A stretch of 64,000 bases of DNA from JAJFJD01 sp965228695 (GTDB taxonomy: Bacteria > Pseudomonadota > Alphaproteobacteria > UBA8366), in the NCBI GenBank assembly GCA_965228695.1, contig CBDDIB010000002.1:3906001-3970000 (forward strand). The letters run 5' to 3'. The position numbers were made by a program, and so were the translations under genes. How positions within the stretch are numbered: the stretch's first letter is position 1; each line of letters opens with the position of its first letter. Positions 1 through 8,577 of this stretch are shown here, in pieces. A model generated the notes under the pieces. That model searched no databases. It was not told the DNA's origin and saw nothing but the letters and a program-made list of their open reading frames with translations.

Positions 1-545
1 ACGCCTTCTCGATCACGCCGAGCGACAGCTGCGGCGCTTCGCCGATCATTCCCGGGCTCGGCCTCGTCGCGTCGAGCCGCGGCTCGCAGGGCTGGGCGGT
101 CGAAGGCCATGCCTCGGCCATCGCGCCGGGCAAGCGCCCGCGCCTGACGCCGAACCCCGCCATGGCCATCGCCGAGGGCAAGATGACCATGCCCTTCGGC
201 ACGCCCGGCGGCGACGTTCAATGCCAGGCGATGTTGCAGGTCTTCAACAACGTCCACGAATTCGGCATGGACCCGCAGGAAGCCATCGAGGCCCCACGCT
301 TCTCCACCTACAGCGCGCCCAGCTCCTTCGAACCGCATGAGGCGGAACCCGGTATCCTGCGCATCGAGAACCGCATCGACGACAGCACGGGCGCGGCGCT
401 CGAACAAAAAGGCCACAAGGTCGAATGGTGGCCGGAAATCACCCGCAAGGCGGGCGCGGTCTGCACGGTGGTGCACGACCACGAATCCGGCAAACTCGCC
501 GGCGGCGCCGACCCGCGCCGCCAGTCCCGCGCGATGGGGTGGTAG
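1..545 (+). CDS. Gamma-glutamyltranspeptidase family protein, C-terminal part (5' end outside window)
   Basis: The reading frame is open from base 3 to the TAG at 543-545, giving about 180 residues of a longer protein. It aligns along its whole length with the C-terminal third of the complete paralog at 3614-5341: both have PGKRPRLTPNP, then GTPGGD.QCQA.LQV, EAPRF, and the near-identical end GGADPRR.SRAMGW. That region is the small-subunit side of GGT/cephalosporin-acylase Ntn hydrolases, which self-cleave before a Thr and hydrolyse or transfer gamma-glutamyl or acyl amides. The nucleophile lies outside the window. No signal peptide can be judged. It sits 78 bp upstream of the P-type ATPase on the same strand. 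Confidence 0.85.
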   Translation, partial: AFSITPSDSCGASPIIPGLGLVASSRGSQGWAVEGHASAIAPGKRPRLTPNPAMAIAEGKMTMPFGTPGGDVQCQAMLQVFNNVHEFGMDPQEAIEAPRFSTYSAPSSFEPHEAEPGILRIENRIDDSTGAALEQKGHKVEWWPEITRKAGAVCTVVHDHESGKLAGGADPRRQSRAMGW

Positions 546-623
546 GCAAGCCTTTCGCTAGCGACACCGCCACCCCACATATGTCCGTGAATCCTTGCGA
601 GGCGGACATGAGGGAGTGGCGGG

Positions 624-3371
624 ATGAAGGGGAGCGAGGCCAATAACCCGTCGGGAGCCGGTCCGACCGGCCGTCGGGATTGGCACGCGCTCCCATCCGA
701 GGTTGTCGTATCGGCGCTCGGCAGCAGCGCGAATGGGCTGTCCGCGAAGGACGCGCGCTACCGTCTCGCAGAGAACGGCCCCAACCGGTTACCGCCGCCG
801 AAACGGCGCGGTCCGATCCTGCGGTTCCTGCTCCAATTCAACGATGTCCTGATCTACGTGCTGCTGGCCGCTGCAGGCGTCACCGCCCTGCTCGGTCATT
901 GGATCGACACGCAGGTCATCCTCGCCGTCGTCCTGGTGAACGCCGTCATCGGCTTTGTCCAGGAAGGCAAGGCGGAAAAGGCGCTGGACGCGATCCGCGA
1001 CATGCTTGCGCCGAGAGCGAACGTAATCCGCGACGCCCATCGAAGCTCCATCCCCGGTGACGATGTCGTCCCGGGCGACATCGTGTTGCTCGAAGCGGGC
1101 GATCGCGTTCCCGCCGATGTCCGCCTCTTCGACGTCAAGGGACTCAAGGTCGACGAAGCGGTCCTTACCGGGGAGTCGGTGCCCGTGGAAAAAACCGAGC
1201 CGCCGGTTGCGACGACTGCCCCGCTTGGGGACCGGGCCTCCATGGCCTTCAGCGGCACGCTCGTAACCTATGGCCAAGCGAAAGGCGTCGTTGTCGGTAC
1301 CGCCACGGAAACCGAGATCGGCCGGATCAGCGGCATGCTGTCCGAGGTCACCACCTTGCAGACGCCGCTTCTGCGGCAGATGGGCATCTTCGCCAAATGG
1401 CTGACCGCGGCCATCCTCGGCATCGCCGCCCTCGTGCTCGTCTTCGGCCTGCAGGTACGCGACTTCGGGTTCTCCGAGATCTTCATGGCGGTGGTCGGCC
1501 TGTCGGTCGCGGCCATTCCCGAAGGCTTGCCGGCCATCCTGACCATTACCCTGGCGATCGGCGTGCAAGGCATGGCGCGCCGAAACGCCATCGTCCGCCG
1601 ACTCCCCGCCATCGAGACATTGGGCTCGGTCTCGGTCATCTGCTCCGACAAGACCGGCACGCTGACCCGTAACGAAATGACCGTCGCCTCGATCGCCACC
1701 GCCCGGCGCCTCTTCACGGTCGGCGGCGCCGGCTATGCGCCGCGCGGCGGCTTCACACTGGACGGACGCGACACCGACGCCGGCGAATACCCGCTGCTCG
1801 CCGAAATCGGCCGGGCCGCCCTCCTGTGCAGCGACGCCAGCCTGACCGAAACCGATGGCGAGTGGAGGGTCGAAGGCGATCCGATGGAAGGCGCCTTGCT
1901 GGCCGCCGCCGCCAAGGCGGGCCTCGACTGTGAGTTCGAACGCCGGTCCTGGCCCCGAAACGACGCCATCCCGTTCGACTCCGAACACCAATTCATGGCC
2001 AGTCTGAACCATGACCACGCGGGAAACGGCGCGATCTTCATCAAGGGCGCGCCGGAGCGCATCCTCGGCATGTGCGCCCGGCAGCGCGGATTCGACCACG
2101 ATGACGTGGCGCTCGATGCGGACTATTGGCAACGCCAGGCGGAGGAAATCGCATCGCGGGGGCAGCGAATACTCGCCGTCGCAACGAAGGGGACGGACGC
2201 GGCGCAATCAGGCCTGCATTTCGACGACGTCGAAAGCGGGCTTACCTTTCTCGGCTTGTTCGGCCTGATCGATCCGCCGCGCGAGAAAGCCGTCACCGCC
2301 GTCGCGGAATGCCAAGCCGCCGGCATCCGGGTCAAGATGATCACCGGCGACCATGCGGGCACGGCGGTGGCGGTTGCGCGCCAATTGGGTTTGGAAAACC
2401 CGGAGACCGTGCTGACCGGCCACGACCTCGACGCATTGGACGACGAAACACTGCGTGTCCGCGTCCAGGACACCGCCGTCTTCGCGCGCACCAGCCCGGC
2501 GCATAAGTTACGGCTGGTGACCGCGCTTCAGGCCGAGGGGGCGGTCGTGGCGATGACCGGCGACGGCGTGAACGACGCTCCCGCGCTCAAACGCGCCGAT
2601 GTCGGCATCGCGATGGGCCAAAAAGGCAGCGAGGCGGCCAAGGAAGCATCCGAGATGGTGCTCGCGGACGACAATTTTGCGGCCATCGCGGAGGCGGTGC
2701 GCGCCGGCCGGACCGTCTACGACAACCTGAAAAAAGCGATCCTGTTCATCCTGCCGACCAACGGCGGCGAAGCGCTCGTCCTGATCGCCGCGATCCTGCT
2801 CGGCTTCACCCTGCCGATCACGCCGCTGCAGATCCTTTGGGTCAACATGGTCACCGCGGTGACCCTGGCGTTGGCGCTGGCCTTCGAGCCGAGCGAACCG
2901 GACGTCATGTGCCGCCCGCCCCGCGCCGCGGACGAACCCATCTTTTCGGGTTTCCTGATCTGGCGGACGGTTTTCGTCTCCGTCCTCTTCATGGGCGCGA
3001 TCTTCGGCAAATTCATCCTGGCGACGGTCCAGGGCGCCAGCATCGAGGAGGCCCGTACGATCGCGGTCAATACGCTGGTGGTGCTGGAGATCTTCTACCT
3101 GTTCAGCGTCCGCTACCTGAAAGCGCCGTCGATTACATGGCGCGGCCTCGTCGGCACCCCGGTAGTGTTGATCGCGGTCGGCGTGGTGACGGCGCTGCAA
3201 CTCCTGTTCACCTATGCGCCATTCATGAAGGCCTTCTTCGATGTGCGGCCGCTGAGCCTGCTGCAGGGTCTTGAGATCGTTGCCGTCGGTATCGCCGTTC
3301 TGCTCATCCTCGAAGCCGAGAAATGGCTCTACGGGTTGGCGACCGGGCGGCGGCGCGAAAAACGGACCTAA
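624..3371 (+). CDS. P-type cation-transporting ATPase (P2-like)
   Basis: A 915-residue integral membrane pump. All core signatures are present: actuator TGES at T182, PEGLPA in the fourth transmembrane segment, the phosphorylated Asp in DKTGTLT (D342), and hinge motif TGDGVNDAP near residue 645. An N-terminal cation-ATPase domain (about 20-90) and a C-terminal six-helix block after residue 700 match the P2A/P2B layout of Ca2+/Mn2+ or Na+/K+-like pumps. The PEGL motif excludes heavy-metal P1B types, and no N-terminal CxxC metal-binding domain is visible. The ion cannot be fixed from sequence. The ATG is preceded by a purine-rich GGGAG stretch. The gene sits between two GGT paralogs, with no obvious functional link. 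Confidence 0.93.
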   Translation: MKGSEANNPSGAGPTGRRDWHALPSEVVVSALGSSANGLSAKDARYRLAENGPNRLPPPKRRGPILRFLLQFNDVLIYVLLAAAGVTALLGHWIDTQVILAVVLVNAVIGFVQEGKAEKALDAIRDMLAPRANVIRDAHRSSIPGDDVVPGDIVLLEAGDRVPADVRLFDVKGLKVDEAVLTGESVPVEKTEPPVATTAPLGDRASMAFSGTLVTYGQAKGVVVGTATETEIGRISGMLSEVTTLQTPLLRQMGIFAKWLTAAILGIAALVLVFGLQVRDFGFSEIFMAVVGLSVAAIPEGLPAILTITLAIGVQGMARRNAIVRRLPAIETLGSVSVICSDKTGTLTRNEMTVASIATARRLFTVGGAGYAPRGGFTLDGRDTDAGEYPLLAEIGRAALLCSDASLTETDGEWRVEGDPMEGALLAAAAKAGLDCEFERRSWPRNDAIPFDSEHQFMASLNHDHAGNGAIFIKGAPERILGMCARQRGFDHDDVALDADYWQRQAEEIASRGQRILAVATKGTDAAQSGLHFDDVESGLTFLGLFGLIDPPREKAVTAVAECQAAGIRVKMITGDHAGTAVAVARQLGLENPETVLTGHDLDALDDETLRVRVQDTAVFARTSPAHKLRLVTALQAEGAVVAMTGDGVNDAPALKRADVGIAMGQKGSEAAKEASEMVLADDNFAAIAEAVRAGRTVYDNLKKAILFILPTNGGEALVLIAAILLGFTLPITPLQILWVNMVTAVTLALALAFEPSEPDVMCRPPRAADEPIFSGFLIWRTVFVSVLFMGAIFGKFILATVQGASIEEARTIAVNTLVVLEIFYLFSVRYLKAPSITWRGLVGTPVVLIAVGVVTALQLLFTYAPFMKAFFDVRPLSLLQGLEIVAVGIAVLLILEAEKWLYGLATGRRREKRT

Positions 3372-3421
3372 GACGACCATGGTCGACCTTCTGGCCCGCC
3401 ATTGACGACCAGGGCATCAAG

Positions 3422-3586
3422 CCCTCATGCTGAGCCGAAGAGAACACACAAACCCTTCGACAAGCTCAGGGTGAGGCGGAAATAAACCAACCCTCATGCT
3501 GAGCCGAGGAGAACACACAAACCCTTCGACAAGCTCAGGGTGAGGCGGAAGTAAACCAACCCTCATGCTGAGCCTGTCGAAGCATA
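3422..3586. repeat. Tandem 69-bp REP-like repeat (two units plus a partial third)
   Basis: Two nearly identical 69-bp units start at 3422 and 3491, and a third starts at 3560 but diverges after about 28 bp. Each full unit holds two inverted arms of the type CCTCAtgCTGAG and CTCAGggTGAGG joined by a spacer containing CTTCGACAAG, so each can fold into a hairpin. The truncated third unit is a compact CCTCATGCTGAGCCTGTCGAAG form. A relative lies at 14047-14085. This is the style of dispersed intergenic palindrome common in GC-rich Alphaproteobacteria. It lies between the ATPase stop and the next gene's ribosome-binding site. Confidence 0.8.
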
Positions 3587-3613
3587 ACCGCGCACAATCA
3601 CCGGAGTCTGGCC

Positions 3614-5341
3614 ATGCCCTACCAACCCACCGTCGTCGGCACGCGTTACATGGTCGCCGCCGGACACTATCTGGCGACCCAGGCCGCCTTCGACATCCTC
3701 GAAGCGGGCGGCAACGCGGTGGACGCGGGCGTGGCGGCCAATATCGCGCTCGGGGTGCTGCAAAGCGACATGGTAAACGTGGCGGGCGTGGCGCCGATCC
3801 TAATCTACCGCGCCAAGGAACGCGACGTGTTGACGATCACGGGGCTCGGCCCTTGGCCGAAGGCGGCGACCCTCGATCTCTTCTTGAACGAGCATGAGGG
3901 CGAAATCCCGCTCGGCCTGCGCCGCACGGTGGTGCCCGCGGCCCCCGACGCCAACATCATGGCGCTCGACCGGTTCGGCACCATGTCCTTCGGCGAGGTC
4001 GCGGAAGCCGCGATCCGCTATGCCCGCGACGGTTTCGCGATGCATCGGATGATGACCGCCTATATCGAGGCCTACGAGGACAACTACCGGAAATGGCCCG
4101 AGAACGCGGCGATCTACCTGCCGAACGGGCGCGCGCCACAGCCGGGCGAGCGTTTCGTGCAAGCCGATCTCGCCCGCTCGCTCCAGTTCATGGCGGACGA
4201 GGAAGCGGCGGCGGCGAAAAACGGCCGGTCGGCCGGGCTGAAGGCCGCGCGCGACGCGATCTACTCCGGCGATATCGGCCAGGCGATCCTGCGCTACCAC
4301 AAGGAAAACGACGGATTGCTCGCAGAGGAAGACCTGACCACCTTCCAATCGACCATCGAACCGCCGGTCAAGCGCACCTTCAACGGCTGCGGCGAGCCGA
4401 TCGACATCTACACCTGCGGCCCCTGGTGCCAGGGCCCGGTGATGCAGCAGATGCTGGCCCTGCTCGATGGTTTCGACCTGAAATCGATGGGCCACAACAG
4501 CGTCGAGTATATCCATGTGGTCGCCGAGGCGATGAAACTCGCGCTGGCCGACCGGGAACGCTATTACGGTGATCCGAATTTCGTGGACGTGCCGCTGGAG
4601 CGCCTGCTCTCCGACGCCTATAACGCGGAACGCCGGTCGATGATCCGGCCGGACACGGCCTGGCCCGAAATGCCGCCCGCCGGTGACTTCGGCAACGATC
4701 CCGGCCCGGCCTGGATGACGGCACAGCACCTATCACAGGAAAGCCCGCCGATGCCGGGCGACACCTCCTATGTCTGCGCGGTCGACAAGGACGGCAACGT
4801 CTTCTCGTCGAATCCGTCGGACGTGACCTGGGAATCGCCGGTCATCCCGGGCACCGGCCTCTGCCCGTCCTCGCGCGGCTCGCAGTCCTGGGCCGTGCCC
4901 GGCCACGCGTCGTCCGTCGCCCCCGGCAAACGGCCGCGCCTGACGCCGAACCCGGCGCTCGCGATGCGCGACGGCAAGCTGGTCATGCCGATCGGCACGC
5001 CCGGCGGCGACACGCAGTGCCAAGCGGTCCTGCAGGTGCTGCTGAACCGCGAACTGTTCGGCATGGACGCACAGGAAGCGGCGGAGGCGCCCCGCTTCAT
5101 CACCCACAGCCAGCCGGATACCTTTGCGCCGCACACGGCTTATCCGGGCCGCCTGACCATCGAGGGCCGGATCGACGCCAAGACCGGCGACGCGCTGGCC
5201 GACAAGGGGCATACGGTGGAACGGCTGGACGACATGACGTGGAAGACCGCCGGCGTCTGCCTGGTCGCGCACGACCTGGAAACCGGCATCCTGAGCGGCG
5301 GCGCCGACCCGCGCCGCCCGTCCCGCGCCATGGGGTGGTAG
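3614..5341 (+). CDS. Gamma-glutamyltranspeptidase family protein
   Basis: A 575-residue Ntn-hydrolase of the GGT family. The N-terminal part carries the typical AAFDILEAGGNAVDAGVA block. The probable autocleavage site and nucleophile is T384 in PGDTSYVCAVDKDGN, followed by the small-subunit segment with SSNPSD, PGKRPRLTPNP and GTPGGD. GGTs hydrolyse or transfer the gamma-glutamyl group of glutathione-like amides, and the family also includes acylases, so the substrate is open. There is no signal peptide, so it is predicted cytosolic, unlike classical periplasmic GGT. The ATG has CGGAG upstream. It is about 60% identical by eye to the truncated paralog at 1-545. It converges on the TauD gene with only 7 bp between stops. 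Confidence 0.9.
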   Translation: MPYQPTVVGTRYMVAAGHYLATQAAFDILEAGGNAVDAGVAANIALGVLQSDMVNVAGVAPILIYRAKERDVLTITGLGPWPKAATLDLFLNEHEGEIPLGLRRTVVPAAPDANIMALDRFGTMSFGEVAEAAIRYARDGFAMHRMMTAYIEAYEDNYRKWPENAAIYLPNGRAPQPGERFVQADLARSLQFMADEEAAAAKNGRSAGLKAARDAIYSGDIGQAILRYHKENDGLLAEEDLTTFQSTIEPPVKRTFNGCGEPIDIYTCGPWCQGPVMQQMLALLDGFDLKSMGHNSVEYIHVVAEAMKLALADRERYYGDPNFVDVPLERLLSDAYNAERRSMIRPDTAWPEMPPAGDFGNDPGPAWMTAQHLSQESPPMPGDTSYVCAVDKDGNVFSSNPSDVTWESPVIPGTGLCPSSRGSQSWAVPGHASSVAPGKRPRLTPNPALAMRDGKLVMPIGTPGGDTQCQAVLQVLLNRELFGMDAQEAAEAPRFITHSQPDTFAPHTAYPGRLTIEGRIDAKTGDALADKGHTVERLDDMTWKTAGVCLVAHDLETGILSGGADPRRPSRAMGW

Positions 5342-5348
5342 GAGACGC

Positions 5349-6200
5349 CTAAACCGGGCGTGCGCCGTTCACGGTGACGCGGTTCATATAGCGTTTGTAG
5401 CCGGGATAATCGTTCAGCGCCCTGTGCATGACGCAACGGTTATCCCAGAACGCGATCGAGCCTTTCTCCCAGCGGAAGCGGCAGGTGAACTCGGGCCGGT
5501 AGGAATGCTCGAACAGAAATTCGAGCAACGGACGGCTCTCCTCCTCCGTCATTCCCTTGAAACGATGCGTGCGCACGCGGTTGACGTAGAGCGCCTTGCG
5601 GCCGCTTTCCGGGTGGGTGATGACCACCGGATGCTCGCACTCGGGTTCCTCTTCCTCACTCGCGTCCTCGCGCAGCTTGCTGGTGCGCTCCTCGTTACGG
5701 CCGGCGGAAATCTTCGGCGATTGGATGCGATTGTCGTGCACGCCGGTCAGCCCGCAGAGCAGTTCCTTCATCCCGTCGGACAGGCTTTCGTAGGCGTCAT
5801 ATTGACTGGCGAACATCGTGTCGCCGCCGACCGGCGGAACGTCCAGCGCATAGAGGATAGATCCCATCGGCGGCTCCGGCAGGTGGGTCAGATCATGGTG
5901 CCAGGTCTCGCCGACGATGCGCTTGTGTTCCGGATCCTTGCGGATCGGAAAGATCTCCGGATGGCCTTCCAGCGGCACATAGCGTGGGTGGATGTTGAGC
6001 GTGCCGAACCGCCGCCCGAAATCCTTGTGCTGGTCTTCTGTGAGATCCTGGTCGCGAAAGAACACCACCTGATGTTCGACGAAGGCGTCATGTATTTCCG
6101 AGAAAGCCGCATTGCCGATCGGTTGCGACAGGTCGACACCTTGGATTTCCGCGCCACAGCTTCCCGCGATAGGTCGAACGTCGATATGCGCGTAGGTCAT
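5349..6200 (-). CDS. TauD/TfdA-family Fe(II)/2-oxoglutarate dioxygenase (copy 1)
   Basis: A 283-residue non-heme iron dioxygenase. The iron triad is visible as H101-x-D103 in WHHDLTH and distal H259 in CVMHRALNDY; R274 in YMNRVTV fits the 2-oxoglutarate anchor. Family blocks GAEIQGVDLS, VVFFRDQ, PPMGSILYAL and GGDTMFA are intact. Members hydroxylate or cleave taurine, aryloxyacetates, sulfate esters or amino-acid-like acids using O2 and 2-oxoglutarate; the substrate here is unknown. An acidic insertion (EEEEPECE, about 182-189) is not present in the other two copies of this window. GGAGGAA precedes the ATG. It is a paralog of 10068-10883 and 29883-30770. Confidence 0.9.
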   Translation of the reverse strand: MTYAHIDVRPIAGSCGAEIQGVDLSQPIGNAAFSEIHDAFVEHQVVFFRDQDLTEDQHKDFGRRFGTLNIHPRYVPLEGHPEIFPIRKDPEHKRIVGETWHHDLTHLPEPPMGSILYALDVPPVGGDTMFASQYDAYESLSDGMKELLCGLTGVHDNRIQSPKISAGRNEERTSKLREDASEEEEPECEHPVVITHPESGRKALYVNRVRTHRFKGMTEEESRPLLEFLFEHSYRPEFTCRFRWEKGSIAFWDNRCVMHRALNDYPGYKRYMNRVTVNGARPV

Positions 6201-6514
6201 GGTATTCCTCCGGTTACTCGGACCCTGTCACGATGCGGCTCAGTCTGCCACCAACGCCCATCGGCGACAACTCAGCGGCACCGCGAAATAGCGCACATCG
6301 AACCGCTCCCACCCGCTTCGCGGTGTGCGATGCCATAGTGCCGGGAAGAATCCGGCCCCGCGATAAAGAACCTGTTGAAATGGGTCGCTGTCGGAAGCAC
6401 TCTAGGCATATCCCTGAAACCAACAAAGAGCGGATTGCGGTGATCTGTTTATCGGTGCCGCACAAGCACCGCGGCGCAGGCAATCCCGTTTGCATAGCCA
6501 AGGAAAGAGTAGAC
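6201..6514. other. Intergenic region between divergent TauD and DksA-like genes
   Basis: This gap must hold promoters for both divergent genes. The only sites I can support are the GGAGGAAT ribosome-binding site of the minus-strand TauD gene (about 6203-6210) and AGGAAAG before the DksA-like ATG. An open frame runs through 6233-6514 into the DksA-like gene, but it lacks a start with a ribosome site and does not look like protein of this family. No hairpin or repeat stands out. Confidence 0.5.
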
Positions 6515-6832
6515 ATGGCAAAACTGGACGCGATCAGAAAGCGGTTGGAAGACCGCTTGAGAGAACTCACGGACGAAACACAAGAGATCGGTTCGGAACT
6601 CCGAAAGCCTTTGGACGCCGATGCGGACGAGCGCGCGATCGAATTGGAAGACGACGAGGTTCTCGAGGAACTCGGCAACACGGCACTGGAGGAAAGCGAG
6701 GAGATTCGCAAGGCGCTGCGCCGAATCGACTCCGGTACATACGGGATTTGCGCCAATTGCGGCGACAAGATCAGCGAAGCCCGTCTCGAAGCCGTCCCGC
6801 ACGCGGAAAACTGCATCAATTGCGCAAGTTGA
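6515..6832 (+). CDS. DksA/TraR-family C4 zinc-finger protein
   Basis: A 105-residue protein with a long charged helical hairpin (about 1-75) and a C-terminal C4 zinc finger (C79, C82, C100, C103) in the pattern CANC...CINC. This matches short DksA/TraR-like proteins that enter the RNA polymerase secondary channel. The canonical coiled-coil tip motif DxxDxA is not exact: the acidic stretch DADADERA lies at the expected tip, so polymerase activity may differ from true DksA. The start at 6515 follows AGGAAAG, and homology begins there, not at the longer open frame upstream. A small gene follows 155 bp downstream. Confidence 0.85.
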   Translation: MAKLDAIRKRLEDRLRELTDETQEIGSELRKPLDADADERAIELEDDEVLEELGNTALEESEEIRKALRRIDSGTYGICANCGDKISEARLEAVPHAENCINCAS

Positions 6833-6987
6833 GCGATCTCGGGTCCGAAAATCGCAGCGGAACCCGCCGGTATCCGTTGCCCATAACCCGAAACCGGCCG
6901 TGAAAATCAACCGGCGGTCTCGCACCGCCACGGCGGTTCCGGCCAGCGAACCAAACCGGCGCCTCGCTGTGAAAGCAGGAGAATAAA

Positions 6988-7233
6988 GTGGCAAACGACG
7001 AACAGTCCAAGTTTTTCGCAGATCAGTTATCAGGGCTCTCCGCTGTATTGCTGGCGGTTATTCGGGCCCTCGAGGAGGGAGATGCGCTCAAACGTGAGGA
7101 CATCATCGCAATCCTGCACGAATTCCGAAATGACATGAAACCGGACGAGCTCAACGGCGGCGAAGGCTATATGGTCGACCGGTTCTTGGATGGATTGAAG
7201 AACGAAAAAATCACCCGTTTCGAGGTCGATTAG
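6988..7233 (+). CDS. Small hypothetical protein (81 aa)
   Basis: An 81-residue soluble, acidic, mostly helical protein starting with GTG, preceded by a good AGGAGA site. It has no Cys, signal peptide or membrane segment. Central text DIIAILHEFRNDMKPDEL and C-terminal FLDGLKNEKITRFEVD do not match a family I recognise. It lies 155 bp after the DksA-like gene on the same strand and could share its transcript. Function unknown. Confidence 0.65.
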   Translation: MANDEQSKFFADQLSGLSAVLLAVIRALEEGDALKREDIIAILHEFRNDMKPDELNGGEGYMVDRFLDGLKNEKITRFEVD

Positions 7234-7353
7234 CCGCCATACGCGGATTTCGCCGGATAATCGGATCGATGGCACACGCGGTCAGCTCCGCGCAGTATCC
7301 GAACCATATTAGCTCCCGCTTGAGCCTCATTTCAGCCTCGGTCAACTGATAAC

Positions 7354-7369
7354 GCTTTGTTCACAAAGC
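7354..7369. promoter_or_regulatory. Short perfect palindrome upstream of the ATP-grasp gene
   Basis: GCTTTGT-TC-ACAAAGC forms 7-bp perfect arms around a 2-bp centre, 46 bp upstream of the ATG at 7416, in an otherwise AT-leaning gap. The spacing and symmetry suit a repressor-dimer site overlapping a promoter. No regulator can be assigned, and chance palindromes of this size occur. Confidence 0.35.
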
Positions 7370-7415
7370 AGTATTAAAATTTCGCCTCAATCGTACCGGT
7401 CGACGGGATACGACA

Positions 7416-8498
7416 ATGGCGACGAGAGATATCATCAAGACTGTCGGAGCGCGGACAATTACGTCCGTCCGCACCCGTTTTTACGACGCACGGCACCGGG
7501 CGGACGCCCTGGAAACCGTTCGGAAAATCGAACAGCATACGGGCAGCCGCCTGACCAAGGCGATGCGGCGGGAAGCGGATGACTATGCAAGGTCGGTCTT
7601 CGGATCGACCCGATTTGCGCCTTGGCTCTACGTGTACACGATGGTCCACGGCAGTTTCCGGGAAGGTTGGATTCCCGACAACTACCTTGGACGGATCGTC
7701 ATGCCCGCCGTCAATGGCCCCTTGCGCTTTGTCGCCGACTACAAGACCTTCAGCAATATCGTGCTGAGGACGGACGCGCTTCCGGACATCGCCTACTACA
7801 TTGAAGGCGCGGTTTATGACCGGCAGATGACCCCGATCGATGCGCGCCAAATCCGGGACCTCTTACCGGCAGGTCAAAGCGACGTATTCGCCAAGCAGGA
7901 TGATTCTCTCCGGGGGATCGGCGTGCAGCGAATTTCCTGTGATGCCCTGAACGACGAGTTCTTCCGCAGCTTCGGGAATTGTGTCCTTCAATCTCCCATC
8001 GAACAACATCCCTTTTTCGATGAATTCACCTCGCGATCCGTTGCGACGATCCGGATCAACACGGTTCGCGAGCCCGACGGGTCATTCGGCAAGCGGATCA
8101 CCTACCTTCGGTTCGGCCACGGCGATACCGCCTGGATCAAAGCAGACAGCTCGTTGCAGATCTCAATCGTTAACGACGAAGGCGATTTGGATCCGATCGG
8201 CTACGACCAAGACTTTCTTTCCCGCACAACCCATCCGGACAGCGGCGTCCCGTTCGAAAACAAACGCGTCCCCAAAATCGCGGACGCCGTGGCGACCTGC
8301 ATCGACCTGCATTCCCAAGTACCGCATTTCGGCATGATTGGCTGGGATGTCACCATCGACCGGGACGAAAAGGTCAAGATCATGGAATGGAATATCGATC
8401 ATCCGGGTGTCAAACTCGCGGAACCGACAATCGGCCCCTGTTTCACGGGGTTGGGTTGGGAAAAACTAATCGACGAACCTCCGGCGCCCACCTTGTAG
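7416..8498 (+). CDS. Sugar-transfer-associated ATP-grasp family protein
   Basis: A 360-residue soluble protein resembling the ATP-grasp family often found next to polysaccharide-assembly genes. The supporting region is the C-terminal half: SVATIRINTV, then GVPFENKRVPKI, then GMIGWDVTIDRDEKVKIMEWN, which fits the metal- and ATP-binding end (acidic residue followed by E-x-N). The K of FAKQDDSLRGIGV is a plausible nucleotide-contacting lysine. ATP-grasp enzymes join a carboxylate to an amine or thiol through an acylphosphate. The substrate is unknown. No glycosyltransferase or capsule operon adjoins it here, which is unusual for this group. A membrane-protein gene follows 79 bp downstream. Confidence 0.7.
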   Translation: MATRDIIKTVGARTITSVRTRFYDARHRADALETVRKIEQHTGSRLTKAMRREADDYARSVFGSTRFAPWLYVYTMVHGSFREGWIPDNYLGRIVMPAVNGPLRFVADYKTFSNIVLRTDALPDIAYYIEGAVYDRQMTPIDARQIRDLLPAGQSDVFAKQDDSLRGIGVQRISCDALNDEFFRSFGNCVLQSPIEQHPFFDEFTSRSVATIRINTVREPDGSFGKRITYLRFGHGDTAWIKADSSLQISIVNDEGDLDPIGYDQDFLSRTTHPDSGVPFENKRVPKIADAVATCIDLHSQVPHFGMIGWDVTIDRDEKVKIMEWNIDHPGVKLAEPTIGPCFTGLGWEKLIDEPPAPTL

Positions 8499-8577
8499 CG
8501 ACATAGCCGGACGGGAAAGAACAAACCGCCGAAAACCTGTATATTCCACCGATGGCAAATCGACCCAACGCGCCGAC

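Noticed and set aside
789..3380. Long open frames on the minus strand opposite the P-type ATPase (472 and 290 codons).
   Set aside because: They are antisense to a gene with every P-type motif; the translations are His/Asp/Arg/Gln-rich with no domain, a normal effect of high GC.
3422..3586. Possible CRISPR array.
   Set aside because: Repeats follow directly with no unique spacers, there are under three units, and no cas gene is present.
6233..6514. N-terminal extension of the DksA-like protein.
   Set aside because: It has low-complexity text without similarity, and a good ribosome site precedes the ATG at 6515.
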